Below are positions 33,874-43,465 of a stretch of DNA of 64,000 bases, piece after piece (the stretch's first letter is position 1; the number at the start of each line of letters is the position of its first letter). The stretch lies in contig DASYAU010000016.1 in NCBI GenBank assembly GCA_036501185.1, forward strand, positions 1 through 64,000, given 5' to 3'. Below the pieces are notes generated by a model that was not told the DNA's origin, did no database searches, and saw only the letters and a list, made by a program, of their open reading frames with translations. The position numbers and the translations under genes are program-made. The DNA comes from Korobacter sp036501185. Lineage in GTDB: Bacteria > Acidobacteriota > Terriglobia > Terriglobales > Acidobacteriaceae.

Positions 33874-35225
33874 TACTTCTTTGGAGCGGGCATGAAGCGC
33901 TCCATGAACTTGGTGTCGAAGTTGCCGGCCTGGAAGTCGGGATCGGCCATGATTTTTTTGTGTAGAGGGATCGAGGTGAAGACGCCTTCGACGATGAACA
34001 TGTCGAGGGCGCGGGCCATGCGCTGGATGGCTTCGTGGCGGTCGCGTCCGCGGACCACGAGCTTGGCGATGAGCGAGTCGTAGTAGGGCGGGATGACGCC
34101 TTCGGCGTACTGGGCAGTGTCGACGCGAACGCCGGTGCCGCCGGGGACGTGGAAGGCGGTGATTTTTCCGGCGGAGGGGGTGAATTTTTCGGGATGCTCA
34201 GCGTTGATGCGGCACTCGATGGCGTGTCCGCGGGAGGTGACGGGGCCGGTCAGGATGTCGGAGAGCTTGGCTCCGGCGGCGATCATGATCTGGGATTTCA
34301 CGAGGTCGACGTCGGTGGTCATTTCGGTGACGGGGTGTTCGACCTGGATGCGGGTGTTCATCTCGATGAAGTGGAGGGTGCGGTCCTCGTCCATGAGGAA
34401 CTCGATGGTGCCCGCGTTGATGTAGCCGATCGCGGAGAGAGTTTTCACGAGGACGTCGCCGATTTCCTTGCGGAGTTCGGGGGTGACCTGGGTGCTGGGA
34501 GATTCTTCGAGGAGCTTCTGGTGGCGGCGCTGGATGGAGCACTCGCGTTCGCCGAGGGAGACGACGTTGCCGTAGGAGTCGGCGAGGATCTGGAACTCGA
34601 TGTGGCGGGGGCGCTCGATGAACTTCTCCATATAGAGGTCGCCGTTGCCGAAGGCGGAGGCGGCTTCGGACTGGGCGGCGTTGAAATGGATGGGAAGTTC
34701 TTCGGCGCTGCGGATGACGCGCATGCCGCGGCCACCGCCGCCGGCCTTGGCCTTGACGATGACGGGGAAGCCGATTTTTTTCGCCCACTCGAGGGCTTCG
34801 CCTTCGGTTGGAATGATGTCGTCGGAGCCGGGGAGGATGGGCACGCCGTATTTCTTCATGGCGGCGCGAGCCTTCTCTTTTTCGCCCATGAGGCGGATGG
34901 TTTCGGGCTTGGGGCCGATGAATGTGAGTCCGCTGGATTGGCAGACTTCGGCGAAGTTGGCGTTTTCGCTGAGGAGGCCGTAGCCGGGATGGATGGCGTC
35001 GACATTGGCGATTTCGGCGGCGCTGATGACGGCGGGGATGTTGAGGTAGCTGTCAGCAAGGCGCGGGGGGCCGATGCAGATGGCTTCATCGGCGAAGCGG
35101 ACGTGGAGCGAGTTGCGGTCGGCCTCGCTGTAGATAGCGACGGTGCGAATGCCGAGTTCCTTGCAGGCGCAGATGACGCGCAGCGCGATTTCGCCGCGAT
35201 TGGCTATTAAGACTTTTCGAAACAT
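33873..35225 (-). CDS. accC: Acetyl-CoA carboxylase, biotin carboxylase subunit
   Basis: 450 residues, standard length. It carboxylates biotin on AccB with ATP and bicarbonate, the first step of malonyl-CoA synthesis. FRKVLIANRGEIALRVI opens the N-domain, KAKAGGGGRGMRVI is the ATP-grasp glycine loop, EFLMDEDRTLHFIEMNTRIQVEHPVTE carries the metal and bicarbonate residues (E-x-N-x-R), and AHECRINAEHPE-type sequence follows. It lies 8 bases after accB and overlaps thiE (TAATG). Together with accB it forms the accBC unit; accA and accD are not in the window. Confidence 0.96.
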   Translation of the reverse strand: MFRKVLIANRGEIALRVICACKELGIRTVAIYSEADRNSLHVRFADEAICIGPPRLADSYLNIPAVISAAEIANVDAIHPGYGLLSENANFAEVCQSSGLTFIGPKPETIRLMGEKEKARAAMKKYGVPILPGSDDIIPTEGEALEWAKKIGFPVIVKAKAGGGGRGMRVIRSAEELPIHFNAAQSEAASAFGNGDLYMEKFIERPRHIEFQILADSYGNVVSLGERECSIQRRHQKLLEESPSTQVTPELRKEIGDVLVKTLSAIGYINAGTIEFLMDEDRTLHFIEMNTRIQVEHPVTEMTTDVDLVKSQIMIAAGAKLSDILTGPVTSRGHAIECRINAEHPEKFTPSAGKITAFHVPGGTGVRVDTAQYAEGVIPPYYDSLIAKLVVRGRDRHEAIQRMARALDMFIVEGVFTSIPLHKKIMADPDFQAGNFDTKFMERFMPAPKK

Positions 35226-35233
35226 TGAAACCT

Positions 35234-35725
<492 letters not shown>

Positions 35726-35965
35726 TCGTGTTTGAGAGTCGCAGGGGCTAAAGCCCCGAAATGTCGTACTTTGATCGGCAGCGCTAAAGCGCTGCCCTGA
35801 TACAAAACGCAAGGTCCTTCGATTGCGAATCCGCATCGTTATGCGGATTCTCCGCTCAGGATGACAACCCTGGAGAGCGTCGCGAGGGCAGGGGTCCTTC
35901 GACTCCGTTTCGCTTCGCGAAACTCCGCTCAGGATGACAAGCTAAAAAGACAACGTCAAAAATCG
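35726..35965. repeat. Cluster of dispersed palindromes upstream of accB
   Basis: Three elements in 240 bases: GGGGCTAAAGCCCC at 35740-35753 and CAGCGCTAAAGCGCTG at 35779-35794 (both perfect palindromes around TAAA), then two copies of the GGTCCTTCG...CTCCGCTCAGGATGACAA family (35812-35867 and 35891-35940). The second kind is the one that entered thiE. Confidence 0.75.
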
Positions 35966-37036
35966 TTACAGCTCGAGCAGTTGCTTGGTGGCGGGGGTCA
36001 GGATTTCGTGGCCTGACTCGGTAACCGCGACCATATCTTCGATGCGAACACCGCCCTCATCGGGCAGGTAAACGCCGGGTTCGATGGTAATAACCATGCC
36101 CGGCTTCAGAACTTCGGTTTGTCCACGCGCAACGCGCGGACTTTCGTGGATCTCCAGGCCGACCCCGTGGCCGGTGGAGTGGATGAAATAACGGTCCAGC
36201 TTGGCCTTTTTGAGTACCGAACGCGCTGCGTGATCGACGTCGCCGGCAGTGGCGCCGGGTTTCACGGCTTCGATGGCAGCTTCCTGAGCTTCTAGAACGG
36301 CCTGATACAGCGTTCTGGCACGACGCGAAAGCGGCCCCACGTGGACGGTGCGGGTCATGTCAGAACAATAACCGTGGAGTATAACACCCAGGTCTAGAAC
36401 GACGAATCCGCGCTTTGGAATCAGGGCATTGGAGGCGCGTCCGTGGGGCAACGCGGAACGTAGGCCGGCGGCCACGATGGTCTCGAAGCTCATGGCTTCG
36501 GCACCCCAGCGACGCGCAGCGTACTCAATTTCGGCGGCAACTTCGGACTCTTTTACGCCTGGACGGATGGTTTCGAGCGCCGGAGTGAGGATTTCGGCAC
36601 CGAGAATGACCGCTTCTTTGATCAAAGAGAGCTCGCCGGAGTCCTTCACCATCCGGATACGGTCGACAATTTGCGCTGTGGGGACGAGTTTTACGCCTTT
36701 GGGGAGCAGTTTTAGCAGTGATTCGTGCTGAAGGACGGTGAGGCGGTCGGCTTCTATACCAAGCTCGCCGGACTTGATCAGCTTGCAGGCGGCGGCGACG
36801 AGGCTGCCCTTGGGGATGATGACTTTTGCGCCCGCCACTTCTTCACGGGCCTGTTCTGTATAGCGGCCGTCGGTGAAAAACGTGGCGCGACTGCCCTGGA
36901 CGAGGAGGAGGCCGTTGGAGCCGGTGAATCCGACGAGGTAGCGGATGTTGGGGAGATGGGTGATTAGGAGGGCGTCGAGCTTTTGAGTGGTGAGGGAGAG
37001 GGCGAGTTCGGCGAGGCGAGGGGGCACGAAGAACAT
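35966..37036 (-). CDS. pepP: Xaa-Pro aminopeptidase (M24B)
   Basis: 356 residues from the ATG at 37036 (MFFVPPRLAELAL), chosen because the creatinase N-domain begins there (ITHLPNIRYLVGFTGSN); the frame runs on to 37156 without a start signal. The pita-bread domain holds all metal ligands: the two Asp in DLGVILHGYCSDMTRTV, His in STGHGVGLEIHE, Glu in ITIEPGVYLP and the last Glu in GGVRIEDMVAV. It releases an N-terminal residue next to proline from peptides. pepQ-like prolidase activity is the alternative. It is upstream of the accB unit on the same strand, with repeats between them. Confidence 0.9.
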   Translation of the reverse strand: MFFVPPRLAELALSLTTQKLDALLITHLPNIRYLVGFTGSNGLLLVQGSRATFFTDGRYTEQAREEVAGAKVIIPKGSLVAAACKLIKSGELGIEADRLTVLQHESLLKLLPKGVKLVPTAQIVDRIRMVKDSGELSLIKEAVILGAEILTPALETIRPGVKESEVAAEIEYAARRWGAEAMSFETIVAAGLRSALPHGRASNALIPKRGFVVLDLGVILHGYCSDMTRTVHVGPLSRRARTLYQAVLEAQEAAIEAVKPGATAGDVDHAARSVLKKAKLDRYFIHSTGHGVGLEIHESPRVARGQTEVLKPGMVITIEPGVYLPDEGGVRIEDMVAVTESGHEILTPATKQLLEL

Positions 37037-37223
37037 TATATGAGGGGAGCGGTTTCCGGGGTCCGGAGAAGAGGCGCTGTCGGGTGTCGGAAGCTCGGGA
37101 CGGGAAGCAAACCCCTGGTGAAGGATCGCGCTGGCAATGCGGTGCGCAGATTGCATTCAACCTGTGTTTCGCGGGACACCGGCTCAAGCTATTCTTGAAG
37201 AGTTCGCGAAGGAGATTTGCAGC

Positions 37224-37757
37224 ATGGCGAAACTTGTCTTTGGAATGAGCCAGTCCCTGGATGGCTACGTTGACCACATGAAGTTGGGGCCGCCTGCGCC
37301 CTCGGCCTTTCGTCACTTCGTCGAGCATGTGCGTGGCCTGACCGGCTGCCTATATGGTCGCGGGCTGTACGAGATCATGCGTTATTGGGACGAAGACCTC
37401 CCTGACTGGGAGCCGGATGAGCACGAGTTCGCAGCGGCGTGGCGGAGCAAACCCAAGTGGGTCGTGTCGCGCTCGCTCAAGTCAGTTGGGCCGAACGCCA
37501 CAGTGATCGCGGATGACTTCGAGGCTGAGATACGCAGGTTGAAGGCTGAACTGACCGGCGAGATTGACGTTGGCGGCCCAGTGTTGGCACGAAGCCTGAC
37601 CGAGGCCGGTCTTATCGATGAATATCGACTCTACCTCCGGCCGGTAGTGCTTGGGAGCGGCAAGCCATTCTTCGCCGGCCCCCGGCCGCCGCTTCATCTT
37701 GTGGGCAGCGATCTCATCGCCGAAGACCTGATTCGGTTGACGTACGTTCCTGCTTAA
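37224..37757 (+). CDS. RibD C-terminal-like/dihydrofolate reductase-fold protein
   Basis: 177 residues from the ATG at 37224, with AAGGAG nine bases upstream; a frame from 37137 lacks this signal. MAKLVFGMSQSLDGYVD is the typical start of YyaP/YwjB-type proteins with a DHFR fold. KWVVSRSLKSVGPNATVI and GEIDVGGPVLARSLTEAGLIDEY are the NADPH-binding and C-terminal parts. Enzyme activity is not established for this group. It is alone on plus between pepP and the coiled-coil membrane gene. Confidence 0.85.
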   Translation: MAKLVFGMSQSLDGYVDHMKLGPPAPSAFRHFVEHVRGLTGCLYGRGLYEIMRYWDEDLPDWEPDEHEFAAAWRSKPKWVVSRSLKSVGPNATVIADDFEAEIRRLKAELTGEIDVGGPVLARSLTEAGLIDEYRLYLRPVVLGSGKPFFAGPRPPLHLVGSDLIAEDLIRLTYVPA

Positions 37758-37818
37758 ACGCACGGCCCGCCCGGTGGGCTGCGCCGGTCTTCGCTCGGGG
37801 TGACAAGAAAAACATCAC

Positions 37819-37849
37819 AAAAAAAGGGCCTGCGGTGTGGCCGCAGGCT
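37819..37849 (-). terminator. Intrinsic terminator after the 37884-38729 gene
   Basis: Arms GCCTGCGG and CCGCAGGC with a CCACA loop, then CCTTTTTTT on minus, 36 bases after the stop at 37884. Confidence 0.88.
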
Positions 37850-37883
37850 GGAGAAACAAAACTACTACTAGGAGATTGGAGAG

Positions 37884-38729
37884 CTAGTTCGGATTGCTGG
37901 AACGCTGCTTGAGCGTGGGGCCGGTGGCGTTGGCGTCGACCGGAGTGACGGTGGTGGACGTGGTGGACGCCAGTTCGGAGCGGCGATACTTGGGCGCGCT
38001 CACATAGCCGTGAATGTGGTCCTTGGTGATCTGATTGATGACAATCTCGACGGGAGCTTCGCTGTCGGCGGCGTAGAAGATGGTCGGCTGGAGCAGGTTG
38101 ACGTGCTTCTGGGTGAGCGAGCGGTCGTCGACCATGAGCTCGAGATCAGCATAGGAGTGCTTGGTATTGGCTTTGCGCAGACGGACGCCGATGGGGCCTT
38201 CGGGATGGAAGGTCTTCTCTTTCGACAGATCGAATTCGTAGTAGCTGCGTTCGCCCTTGCGTTGAAGGACGACTAGCTCGTCGTGCGTCTTGGCGATGGA
38301 GCCGCTGAGTTCGGTTTTGGCGGAAGTGAGGTTCTGATTGGTGGCGTCGATGGCGGCCTGCTGGGCCTCAAGCTGCGACTGCACTTTCTTCCAGCGAGGA
38401 TCGTCGCGACGGACGACGTGACCCGCGGAAGACTTCGAGTGATGGGCGGCAGCGGCTTCAGCACGAGCCTGCACGGCAGCCTGTTGCTGTGCTTGCTGGG
38501 CGGCACGCTGCGATTCGATGTCGTTGAGCTTCGAGGTCAGCGTTGCGAGCTGGGCATTGGTGTTGGCCAGCGAGGCATTTACCTGCGCGCTCTGCTGCTG
38601 TGCGGTCGCGGCGGCATTATGTTCGTGTACCGCGTATCCGCCGAAACCGAGAAGACCGACACCGAGAACGCCGGCGAGAGCTTTGAAATGCCAAGGATGA
38701 GTGAGAGCGGGTGCAGTGTAGTCTTCCAT
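37884..38729 (-). CDS. Membrane-anchored coiled-coil protein, unknown function
   Basis: 281 residues from the ATG at 38729, with GGAGG upstream; an earlier start at 38759 is less likely. One membrane helix (FKALAGVLGVGLLGFGGYAV, about 15-34) is followed by an Ala/Gln-rich coiled coil (NTNAQLATLTSKLNDIESQ, and again QSQLEAQQAAIDATNQNL up to TKTHDEL-like sequence) of about 130 residues. A C-terminal beta domain of about 110 residues (YYEFDLSKEKTFHPEGPIGV, HSYADLELMVDD) ends it. The N-terminus is cytoplasmic by charge. No family was recognised. The gene has its own terminator. Confidence 0.7.
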   Translation of the reverse strand: MEDYTAPALTHPWHFKALAGVLGVGLLGFGGYAVHEHNAAATAQQQSAQVNASLANTNAQLATLTSKLNDIESQRAAQQAQQQAAVQARAEAAAAHHSKSSAGHVVRRDDPRWKKVQSQLEAQQAAIDATNQNLTSAKTELSGSIAKTHDELVVLQRKGERSYYEFDLSKEKTFHPEGPIGVRLRKANTKHSYADLELMVDDRSLTQKHVNLLQPTIFYAADSEAPVEIVINQITKDHIHGYVSAPKYRRSELASTTSTTVTPVDANATGPTLKQRSSNPN

Positions 38730-39074
38730 GAGAGCCTCCGACACGGAGGAGAAGAGCACGTTAACTGCCGAGGTAAGTTGTTGAATGATTTGGGAGATGG
38801 GATTGAGTGACCTGGAAAAATTTGCGCAAGTGGGAAGAGAGTACCTGCTTTATTGAAGGCAGGTTTCAGGTGGCAGGTGTCAGGTTTCAGGTTTCACGAG
38901 AGGCTGTTAGCGGTTAGCTATTAGAGGTTAGGTAAAGAGAAGAGCAGGTCCGTCGTCGCTACGCTCCCCTGGATCGCAAGACAAGAGAGGGTGCTGCAAG
39001 AGTGAGAATGTTGTGGGCTTACGCGAGGGGAAAACCCCAGGTTTGGAAAATCGCCAACCCTGGGGCACCCGGAA
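38730..39074. other. Intergenic region with heptamers and palindrome copy 3
   Basis: 345 bases without a gene. Heptamers (TTTCAGG family, then GTTAGCG/GTTAGCT/ATTAGAG/GTTAGGT in register) occupy about 38866-38935, a GGTCC...GACAA element follows near 38945-38985, and the gene-end palindrome lies at 39035. The promoter of the 38729 gene must lie in the first part. Confidence 0.6.
39035..39065 (-). terminator. Gene-end palindrome, copy 3 of 3
   Basis: Arms CCCCAGGTTTGG (39035-39046) and CCAACCCTGGGG (39054-39065), one mismatch, loop AAAATCG, with TTTTCCCC after it on minus. It lies nine bases after the LytTR regulator stop. Confidence 0.75.
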
Positions 39075-39848
39075 CTAGCGCAACTGGTGGATTAATTCGT
39101 CGACTTTGGAGCGGTAGGTTCGGCCTAGCGGCAACTCGCGGCCAGTGCGGAGGATGACTACGAATTCGCCGCCGCCGCAGGGTTGGATTTCCTGGACCAT
39201 GGCAAGGTTGACGATGACGGAGCGGTGGATGCGCATGAACTTACCCGCGGGAAGGGATTCCTCGAGGGTGCTGATTTTTTCGCGGACGGTATAGACGCGC
39301 TGCTGCGAGTAGAGCTTGATGTAGTTGGCTGCGGCTTCGATCCATTCGACTTCGGAAGCGCGGAGGAAGACGACTTTCCCGCCGCTACGCACGACGAGGC
39401 GATCAGCATCGGTGTTGACGTGGCGAAGGAGCGAGAGCATTTTCTGGCTCTCGTCGCCGGCGGCACCGGGGTTAGTTTGAATTGCCATGAAGTGATTTTT
39501 CGCACGCAGAACGGCATCCATAAAACGCTCCTGCTTAAAAGGCTTCAGTAAGTAATCGACGGCGTGGGCATCGAACGCTTTGACCGCGTACTGATCGAAC
39601 GCCGTGGCGAAAATGATGGCGGGAAGATGGATAGGCGCGACGGCCTCGAGGACGCCGAACCCATCGAGCTTGGGCATTTGGACATCGAGGAAGACGAGGT
39701 CGGGCTTAAGCGAGGTGATGCGATCGACGGCGTCGGGGCCGTTTCCGGCTTCGCCGATAACTTCGAACGACTCGTCAGATTGCAGCAATGACAGAATGCG
39801 TCGTCGAGCCAAGGGCTCGTCGTCCACGATCAGCGTCCGTATCTTCAT
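39075..39848 (-). CDS. LytTR-family response regulator
   Basis: 257 residues. The receiver (about 1-120) has the acidic pair in IVDDEPLARRR, phospho-Asp in LVFLDVQMPKLDG and Lys in LLKPFKQ. A LytTR DNA-binding domain follows (about 150-257; FLRASEVEWIEAAANYIKLY, EESLPAGKFMRIHRSVIVNL and GRTYRSKVDEL). It controls transcription from direct-repeat sites upstream of its targets, typically cell-wall or adhesion genes. Its ATG lies inside the histidine kinase gene, 74 bases before that gene's end, so their translation is linked. Family clear; regulon unknown. Confidence 0.93.
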   Translation of the reverse strand: MKIRTLIVDDEPLARRRILSLLQSDESFEVIGEAGNGPDAVDRITSLKPDLVFLDVQMPKLDGFGVLEAVAPIHLPAIIFATAFDQYAVKAFDAHAVDYLLKPFKQERFMDAVLRAKNHFMAIQTNPGAAGDESQKMLSLLRHVNTDADRLVVRSGGKVVFLRASEVEWIEAAANYIKLYSQQRVYTVREKISTLEESLPAGKFMRIHRSVIVNLAMVQEIQPCGGGEFVVILRTGRELPLGRTYRSKVDELIHQLR

Positions 39849-40980
39849 CCCTAAGTCCCCTTGATTCGGGCAGGAGGAACTGGAACGGCAGTTTCACCGT
39901 GACGGTTGTTCCCTGCCCGGGCGTGGACACGAGTTCCACGCTCTGGTCGTCTCCATACAACTGTTTGAGCCGCGAACGGCTGTTGCTTACGCCGATGCCG
40001 ACGGATTCATCCTCGGGGGTGAAACCGACACCGTCGTCAGTAATGGTGAGCACGAGATGCGCGCCCAACTGGCGGGCCGCGACGATGAGTTTGCCGGGCT
40101 CGGGCTTGGGAGCGATGCCGTGCAGGATAGCGTTCTCCACGAAGGGCTGGAGCAAAAGCGTAGGAACAGCAGCGTTGTAGAGCGTCTCGGGCACGTCGAG
40201 CTGGTAAGAGAGCTGGTCCTCGAACCTCCGCTTTTGAATGCGTAAATATGTTTCCAGGAGGTCCAGTTCCTGGCGCAGGGGAATCTCCTGCTCGTTGGTG
40301 TCTTTGAGGTAGGCGCGGAGCATGTAGGAGAGGTCGGCGATCATGTCGTCGGCGCCGAGAACATCTTCGTGCATGAGGCTGGCGATGGAATTCAGCGTAT
40401 TAAAGAGGAAGTGCGGGTGAAGCTGGTTGCGCAGGGCTTCGAGTTCGGCGCGGGTGAGCTGGGCTTCGAGATCGGCGGCGCGGCGGTCGCGCTCGGTGTA
40501 GCGCTCGTAGTAATCGTAGGCGTTCCAGAGAAGGACGATGGGCCAGTACATCCAGAGGCTGTAATAGAAGCTGTCGAGGAAGCGCAGCCAGATGGTGTTG
40601 CCGTGAAAATCCTTGGGCAACATCATGGGGACGTGGAGGAGTTCGGCGAGACCGACACACGCCCAGGAGAATGCGAGATACGCGAGGAAATGCAAGGCGA
40701 TGACGCGCGGCCAGCCTTTTCTACCGAGTGGCAGGCGCTGGGCGACATAGAGAACCGCGGGAGTAAGGGCGGCGTAGATCCAGTATTCGAGGAGGACGCC
40801 AGAGGCAGTTTTAACAAAGTCTCCTCTGAAGCCGAGGTGGGTGCGGACGAGATACATGTTGGCGCTGGCGAGCAGGCCGAGGGTAGTCCAACCACCAAAG
40901 ATGATGCCGAGACGAAGGAATATGCGCTTCACAGAGATCGCCACGTGAATATTACAAAGGAAATCTGGCAATCGTGCCAT
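39775..40980 (-). CDS. LytS/YehU-type sensor histidine kinase
   Basis: 401 residues with four or five N-terminal membrane helices (IFLRLGIIFGGWTTLGLLAS, KTASGVLLEYWIYAALTPAV, VIALHFLAYLAFSWACVG, DSFYYSLWMYWPIVLLWNAY). His_kinase (PF06580) follows with the H-box LHPHFLFNTLNSIASLM, a dimer helix (LRQELDLLETYLRIQKRRFE) and an HATPase_c part (LLLQPFVENAILHGI, DDGVGF and GIGVSNSRSRLKQLYG). Its last 25 codons overlap the response-regulator start by 74 bases in another frame. The start at 40980 is not firm; GTG codons about 12 residues in could serve. The two genes form one two-component unit. Confidence 0.93.
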   Translation of the reverse strand: MARLPDFLCNIHVAISVKRIFLRLGIIFGGWTTLGLLASANMYLVRTHLGFRGDFVKTASGVLLEYWIYAALTPAVLYVAQRLPLGRKGWPRVIALHFLAYLAFSWACVGLAELLHVPMMLPKDFHGNTIWLRFLDSFYYSLWMYWPIVLLWNAYDYYERYTERDRRAADLEAQLTRAELEALRNQLHPHFLFNTLNSIASLMHEDVLGADDMIADLSYMLRAYLKDTNEQEIPLRQELDLLETYLRIQKRRFEDQLSYQLDVPETLYNAAVPTLLLQPFVENAILHGIAPKPEPGKLIVAARQLGAHLVLTITDDGVGFTPEDESVGIGVSNSRSRLKQLYGDDQSVELVSTPGQGTTVTVKLPFQFLLPESRGLRDEDTDADRGRRALGSTTHSVIAAI

Positions 40981-41030
40981 AGGGGGATGAGTGCGGGTGG
41001 GGGTGGGACGAACTGCGGAAGGGGAAAGAA

Positions 41031-41083
41031 GGTTTCAGGTTTCAGGTTTCAGGTTTCAGGTTTCAGATTTCAGGTTTTAGGAG
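41031..41083. repeat. TTTCAGG heptamer run
   Basis: About seven TTTCAGG-type units (with TTTCAGA and TTTTAGG variants) between the histidine kinase start and the LysR gene end, where no gene lies. Confidence 0.85.
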
Positions 41084-41123
41084 GAGATGTTGAGAGTGAT
41101 GTGGCTGGCGCCAGGAGGGCTAT

Positions 41124-41855
41124 CTAGGGGCGTTGGGCGTAGATGCGCCAGCGGATGGTATTTGTGCGGGCTAGGATTTTCAGGACGGGGTAGGCACCCT
41201 TGAAGTCGGGGGCGGCACAGGCGCCGCGGCCTTGGCGGGCGAGCTCGAGGATGAGATCGGTTGAGGGAAAGCGGCCGGCGATTGCCGGCTTCATTTTTTG
41301 GGCGCGGAAGTAGCGGTTGATGTCGTCCTGTGGGGCGGAGGTGGGCATTAGGAAAGGTTGGGAGGAAAGCTTGGCGGCGGATTTGGAGAGGAAGACGGTG
41401 GGGAGATCGAGGATTGGTTTGGGGTTGCGATGCGGTGGGCGGGTGCCAGTGAGGATGATATCGAATGGCGAATTCGCGCTGGGCGAGAAGTAGTGGACTT
41501 CGAACGCAGATTTTTCTCGGCGCAGAGCAAGGGCTACTAGCGCGGAGGAGATGGCGGGATCGACAGCGACGCGAAGAACCTTTGCGGCTGGGGCGGAGTT
41601 GAGGGGGCGGGTGAGTTCGTCGCCAAGGAGGAAGATTCTTTCGGCCTGTTTGAAGACGGTGCGACCGGTGTCGGTGAGGATGAGGGAGCGGCCGACGCGG
41701 TCGAAAAGTTTGTGGCCGAGAGATTTTTCGAGGAGACGGATCTGCTCGCTGATGGTGGGCTGGGTAAGTTCGAGTTCGACGGCGGCCCGGGCGATGCTGC
41801 CGGTTTTGGCGACGGTGAAGAAGTAGAGGAGATGGTGGTAGTTGAGGTGGGGCAT
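41124..41855 (-). CDS. LysR-family regulator, NhaR-like, short
   Basis: 243 residues versus about 300 for typical LysR proteins. The N-terminal helix-turn-helix is complete and NhaR-like (MPHLNYHHLLYFFTVAKTGS, ELTQPTISEQIRLLE, KLFDRVGRSLILTDTGR). The effector domain is short (KVLRVAVDPAISSALVAL to WRIYAQRP), with about 50 residues fewer than NhaR. The end LILELARQGRGACAAPDFKG is still family-like, so this is shortening, not truncation. It probably binds promoters as a tetramer; ligand and targets are not known. A REP-like element and heptamer-like sequence lie upstream. Confidence 0.85.
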   Translation of the reverse strand: MPHLNYHHLLYFFTVAKTGSIARAAVELELTQPTISEQIRLLEKSLGHKLFDRVGRSLILTDTGRTVFKQAERIFLLGDELTRPLNSAPAAKVLRVAVDPAISSALVALALRREKSAFEVHYFSPSANSPFDIILTGTRPPHRNPKPILDLPTVFLSKSAAKLSSQPFLMPTSAPQDDINRYFRAQKMKPAIAGRFPSTDLILELARQGRGACAAPDFKGAYPVLKILARTNTIRWRIYAQRP

Positions 41856-42114
41856 AGGGATTCCCTATGGATTGTATGGGAAAAGCGAAGAGGCGGTCCG
41901 CCGTTAGCTCTCAGCTGTTTAGGCAAAGACAAAAAGCAGGTCCTTCGTCGCTGCGCTCCTCTGGATGACAAGGGAGGGGGGTGGAGATGGGGGCGGATTC
42001 GCGGGCTGACGCGAGGCGACTGTCGAGCTGAGAGTGAAGTGAGGAGCAGGGATTCCCACGAACGCGCATCGGTCTGCGCGTTCTTCGCTCGGAATGGATA
42101 AACATGGAATGAAA
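41856..42114. repeat. Intergenic palindromic repeats between LysR and FAD oxidoreductase genes
   Basis: 259 bases. Two palindromes of the dispersed families: GGTCCTTCGTCGCTGCGCTCCTCTGGATGACAA-type (41940-41971) and CAGGGATTCCCAC...TTCTTCGCTCGGAATG-type (42048-42098, with GCGCATCGGTCTGCGCG inside). No gene is seen. Confidence 0.65.
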
Positions 42115-43272
42115 TCAGAGGACGGCGGTTTCGTGGATTTGGCGGTTTTCGGCGAAGCGCGACAGGGACAGGATGTTGGCGTCGATGAGATCGGTTGAGC
42201 CGGCCAGGAGGAGGTCGCTGAGGATTTTGCCGGTAGCGGGGGCGTGCATGACGCCGTGTCCGCTGAAACCGGTAGCGATGTAGAAGCCAGGGACTTCGGT
42301 GGGGCCGAGGATGGAGTGGTGGTCGGGGGACATTTCGTAGAGGCCAGCCCAGCCTCGCTTGGGATTGATGGCGAGGTTTTCGAAGCAGGGGACGCGGTCG
42401 GCAGCGAGGGTTAGGACTTTTTCAACGAAACCGGGATCGAAGTTGGTGTTGAAGTCGCGAGTGACTTCGTCGGGATCGGCCCAGGCGAGGAGGAAGCCGA
42501 GGGACTCGGGGCGGAAGTGAAAACCATTGGTCATATCGATGATCATGGGCGCGGTGTGGGGAAAGTCGGCGAAGGGCTCAGTGGGAAGCAACATGCGGCG
42601 CAGGGGTTCGACGGGAATATCGATATTCAGAAACTTTGCAACCGACGAGGACCAGGCACCGGAGGCGCAGACGACTTTGCGGGTGGCTATGGAGCCGCGC
42701 GTGGTCTCGACTTCGCAGACTCCTTTGGCGTCGGTGTGAATGGCGGTGACTTCGGCATGCTTCCAGAGCTGGGCTCCGCGATCGCAGGCGGAGGTCATGA
42801 AGCCGATCATGGCGGAGTAGGGATCGACGAAGCCGTCGGTGGAGCAGAAGGCGCCGGCGAGGACGTCATCGGTACGGAGCTGCGGGAACTCGCGGGCGAT
42901 GTGGTCGTGGGAGATCATGCGCGCGCTTTTGAGGCCGAGGGAGTGCTGGCGGGCCTGGTTGGCCTGAAGGTAATCGAGATGGGACTGCCGGGTGGCCAGG
43001 AAAAGGTAGCCTTGCGGGCGGTAGCCGGCGGGATAGCCGAGACGGTCGTCGAAGGCCGCGTAGAAGGGGATGGAGTAGAGCGACATGCGAATGTTGACGT
43101 CGGTGGAGAACTGCGCGCGGACGCCTCCCATGCTCTTGCCGGTGCTTCCCTTCCCTTGCTGGGTTTCGCGTTCGAGGACGAGAACGTTGGCGCATCCGGC
43201 TTCGGTGAGATGCCAGGCGATGGAAGAGCCGACAATGCCGCCACCGATGATGACGATGTCTGCGGATTGCAT
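42115..43272 (-). CDS. FAD-dependent oxidoreductase (DAO family, sarcosine oxidase-like)
   Basis: 385 residues from the ATG at 43272 (MQSADIVIIGGGIVGSSIAWHL), which begins the FAD-binding Rossmann fold; the frame stays open to 43440 with no start signal. The second FAD motif is ATRKVVCASGAWSS, and GLYEMSPDHHSILGP and FSGHGVMHAPATGK make up the C-terminal FAD and substrate region. The family oxidises amines such as sarcosine, glycine or D-amino acids to imines. No heterotetramer partner (soxA, soxG, soxD) is nearby, so a monomeric enzyme is likely. Substrate unknown. Confidence 0.87.
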   Translation of the reverse strand: MQSADIVIIGGGIVGSSIAWHLTEAGCANVLVLERETQQGKGSTGKSMGGVRAQFSTDVNIRMSLYSIPFYAAFDDRLGYPAGYRPQGYLFLATRQSHLDYLQANQARQHSLGLKSARMISHDHIAREFPQLRTDDVLAGAFCSTDGFVDPYSAMIGFMTSACDRGAQLWKHAEVTAIHTDAKGVCEVETTRGSIATRKVVCASGAWSSSVAKFLNIDIPVEPLRRMLLPTEPFADFPHTAPMIIDMTNGFHFRPESLGFLLAWADPDEVTRDFNTNFDPGFVEKVLTLAADRVPCFENLAINPKRGWAGLYEMSPDHHSILGPTEVPGFYIATGFSGHGVMHAPATGKILSDLLLAGSTDLIDANILSLSRFAENRQIHETAVL

Positions 43273-43465
43273 GTGGGTGATGGTAGCGGAAAAAACGAAA
43301 AGAATCTTTAAACACGAAGGACAGGAAGTGCACGAAGGGGAAGAGGTTTCAGGTTTCAGGAGAAGCAGGTGCTTCGCTGCGCTCAGGATTGAGTGGGAGA
43401 GAACATGGCGGATCGAGAAACTACGAGACAACCGAAGCAAAGGCGAATTCCATCCTGATAAAGCG

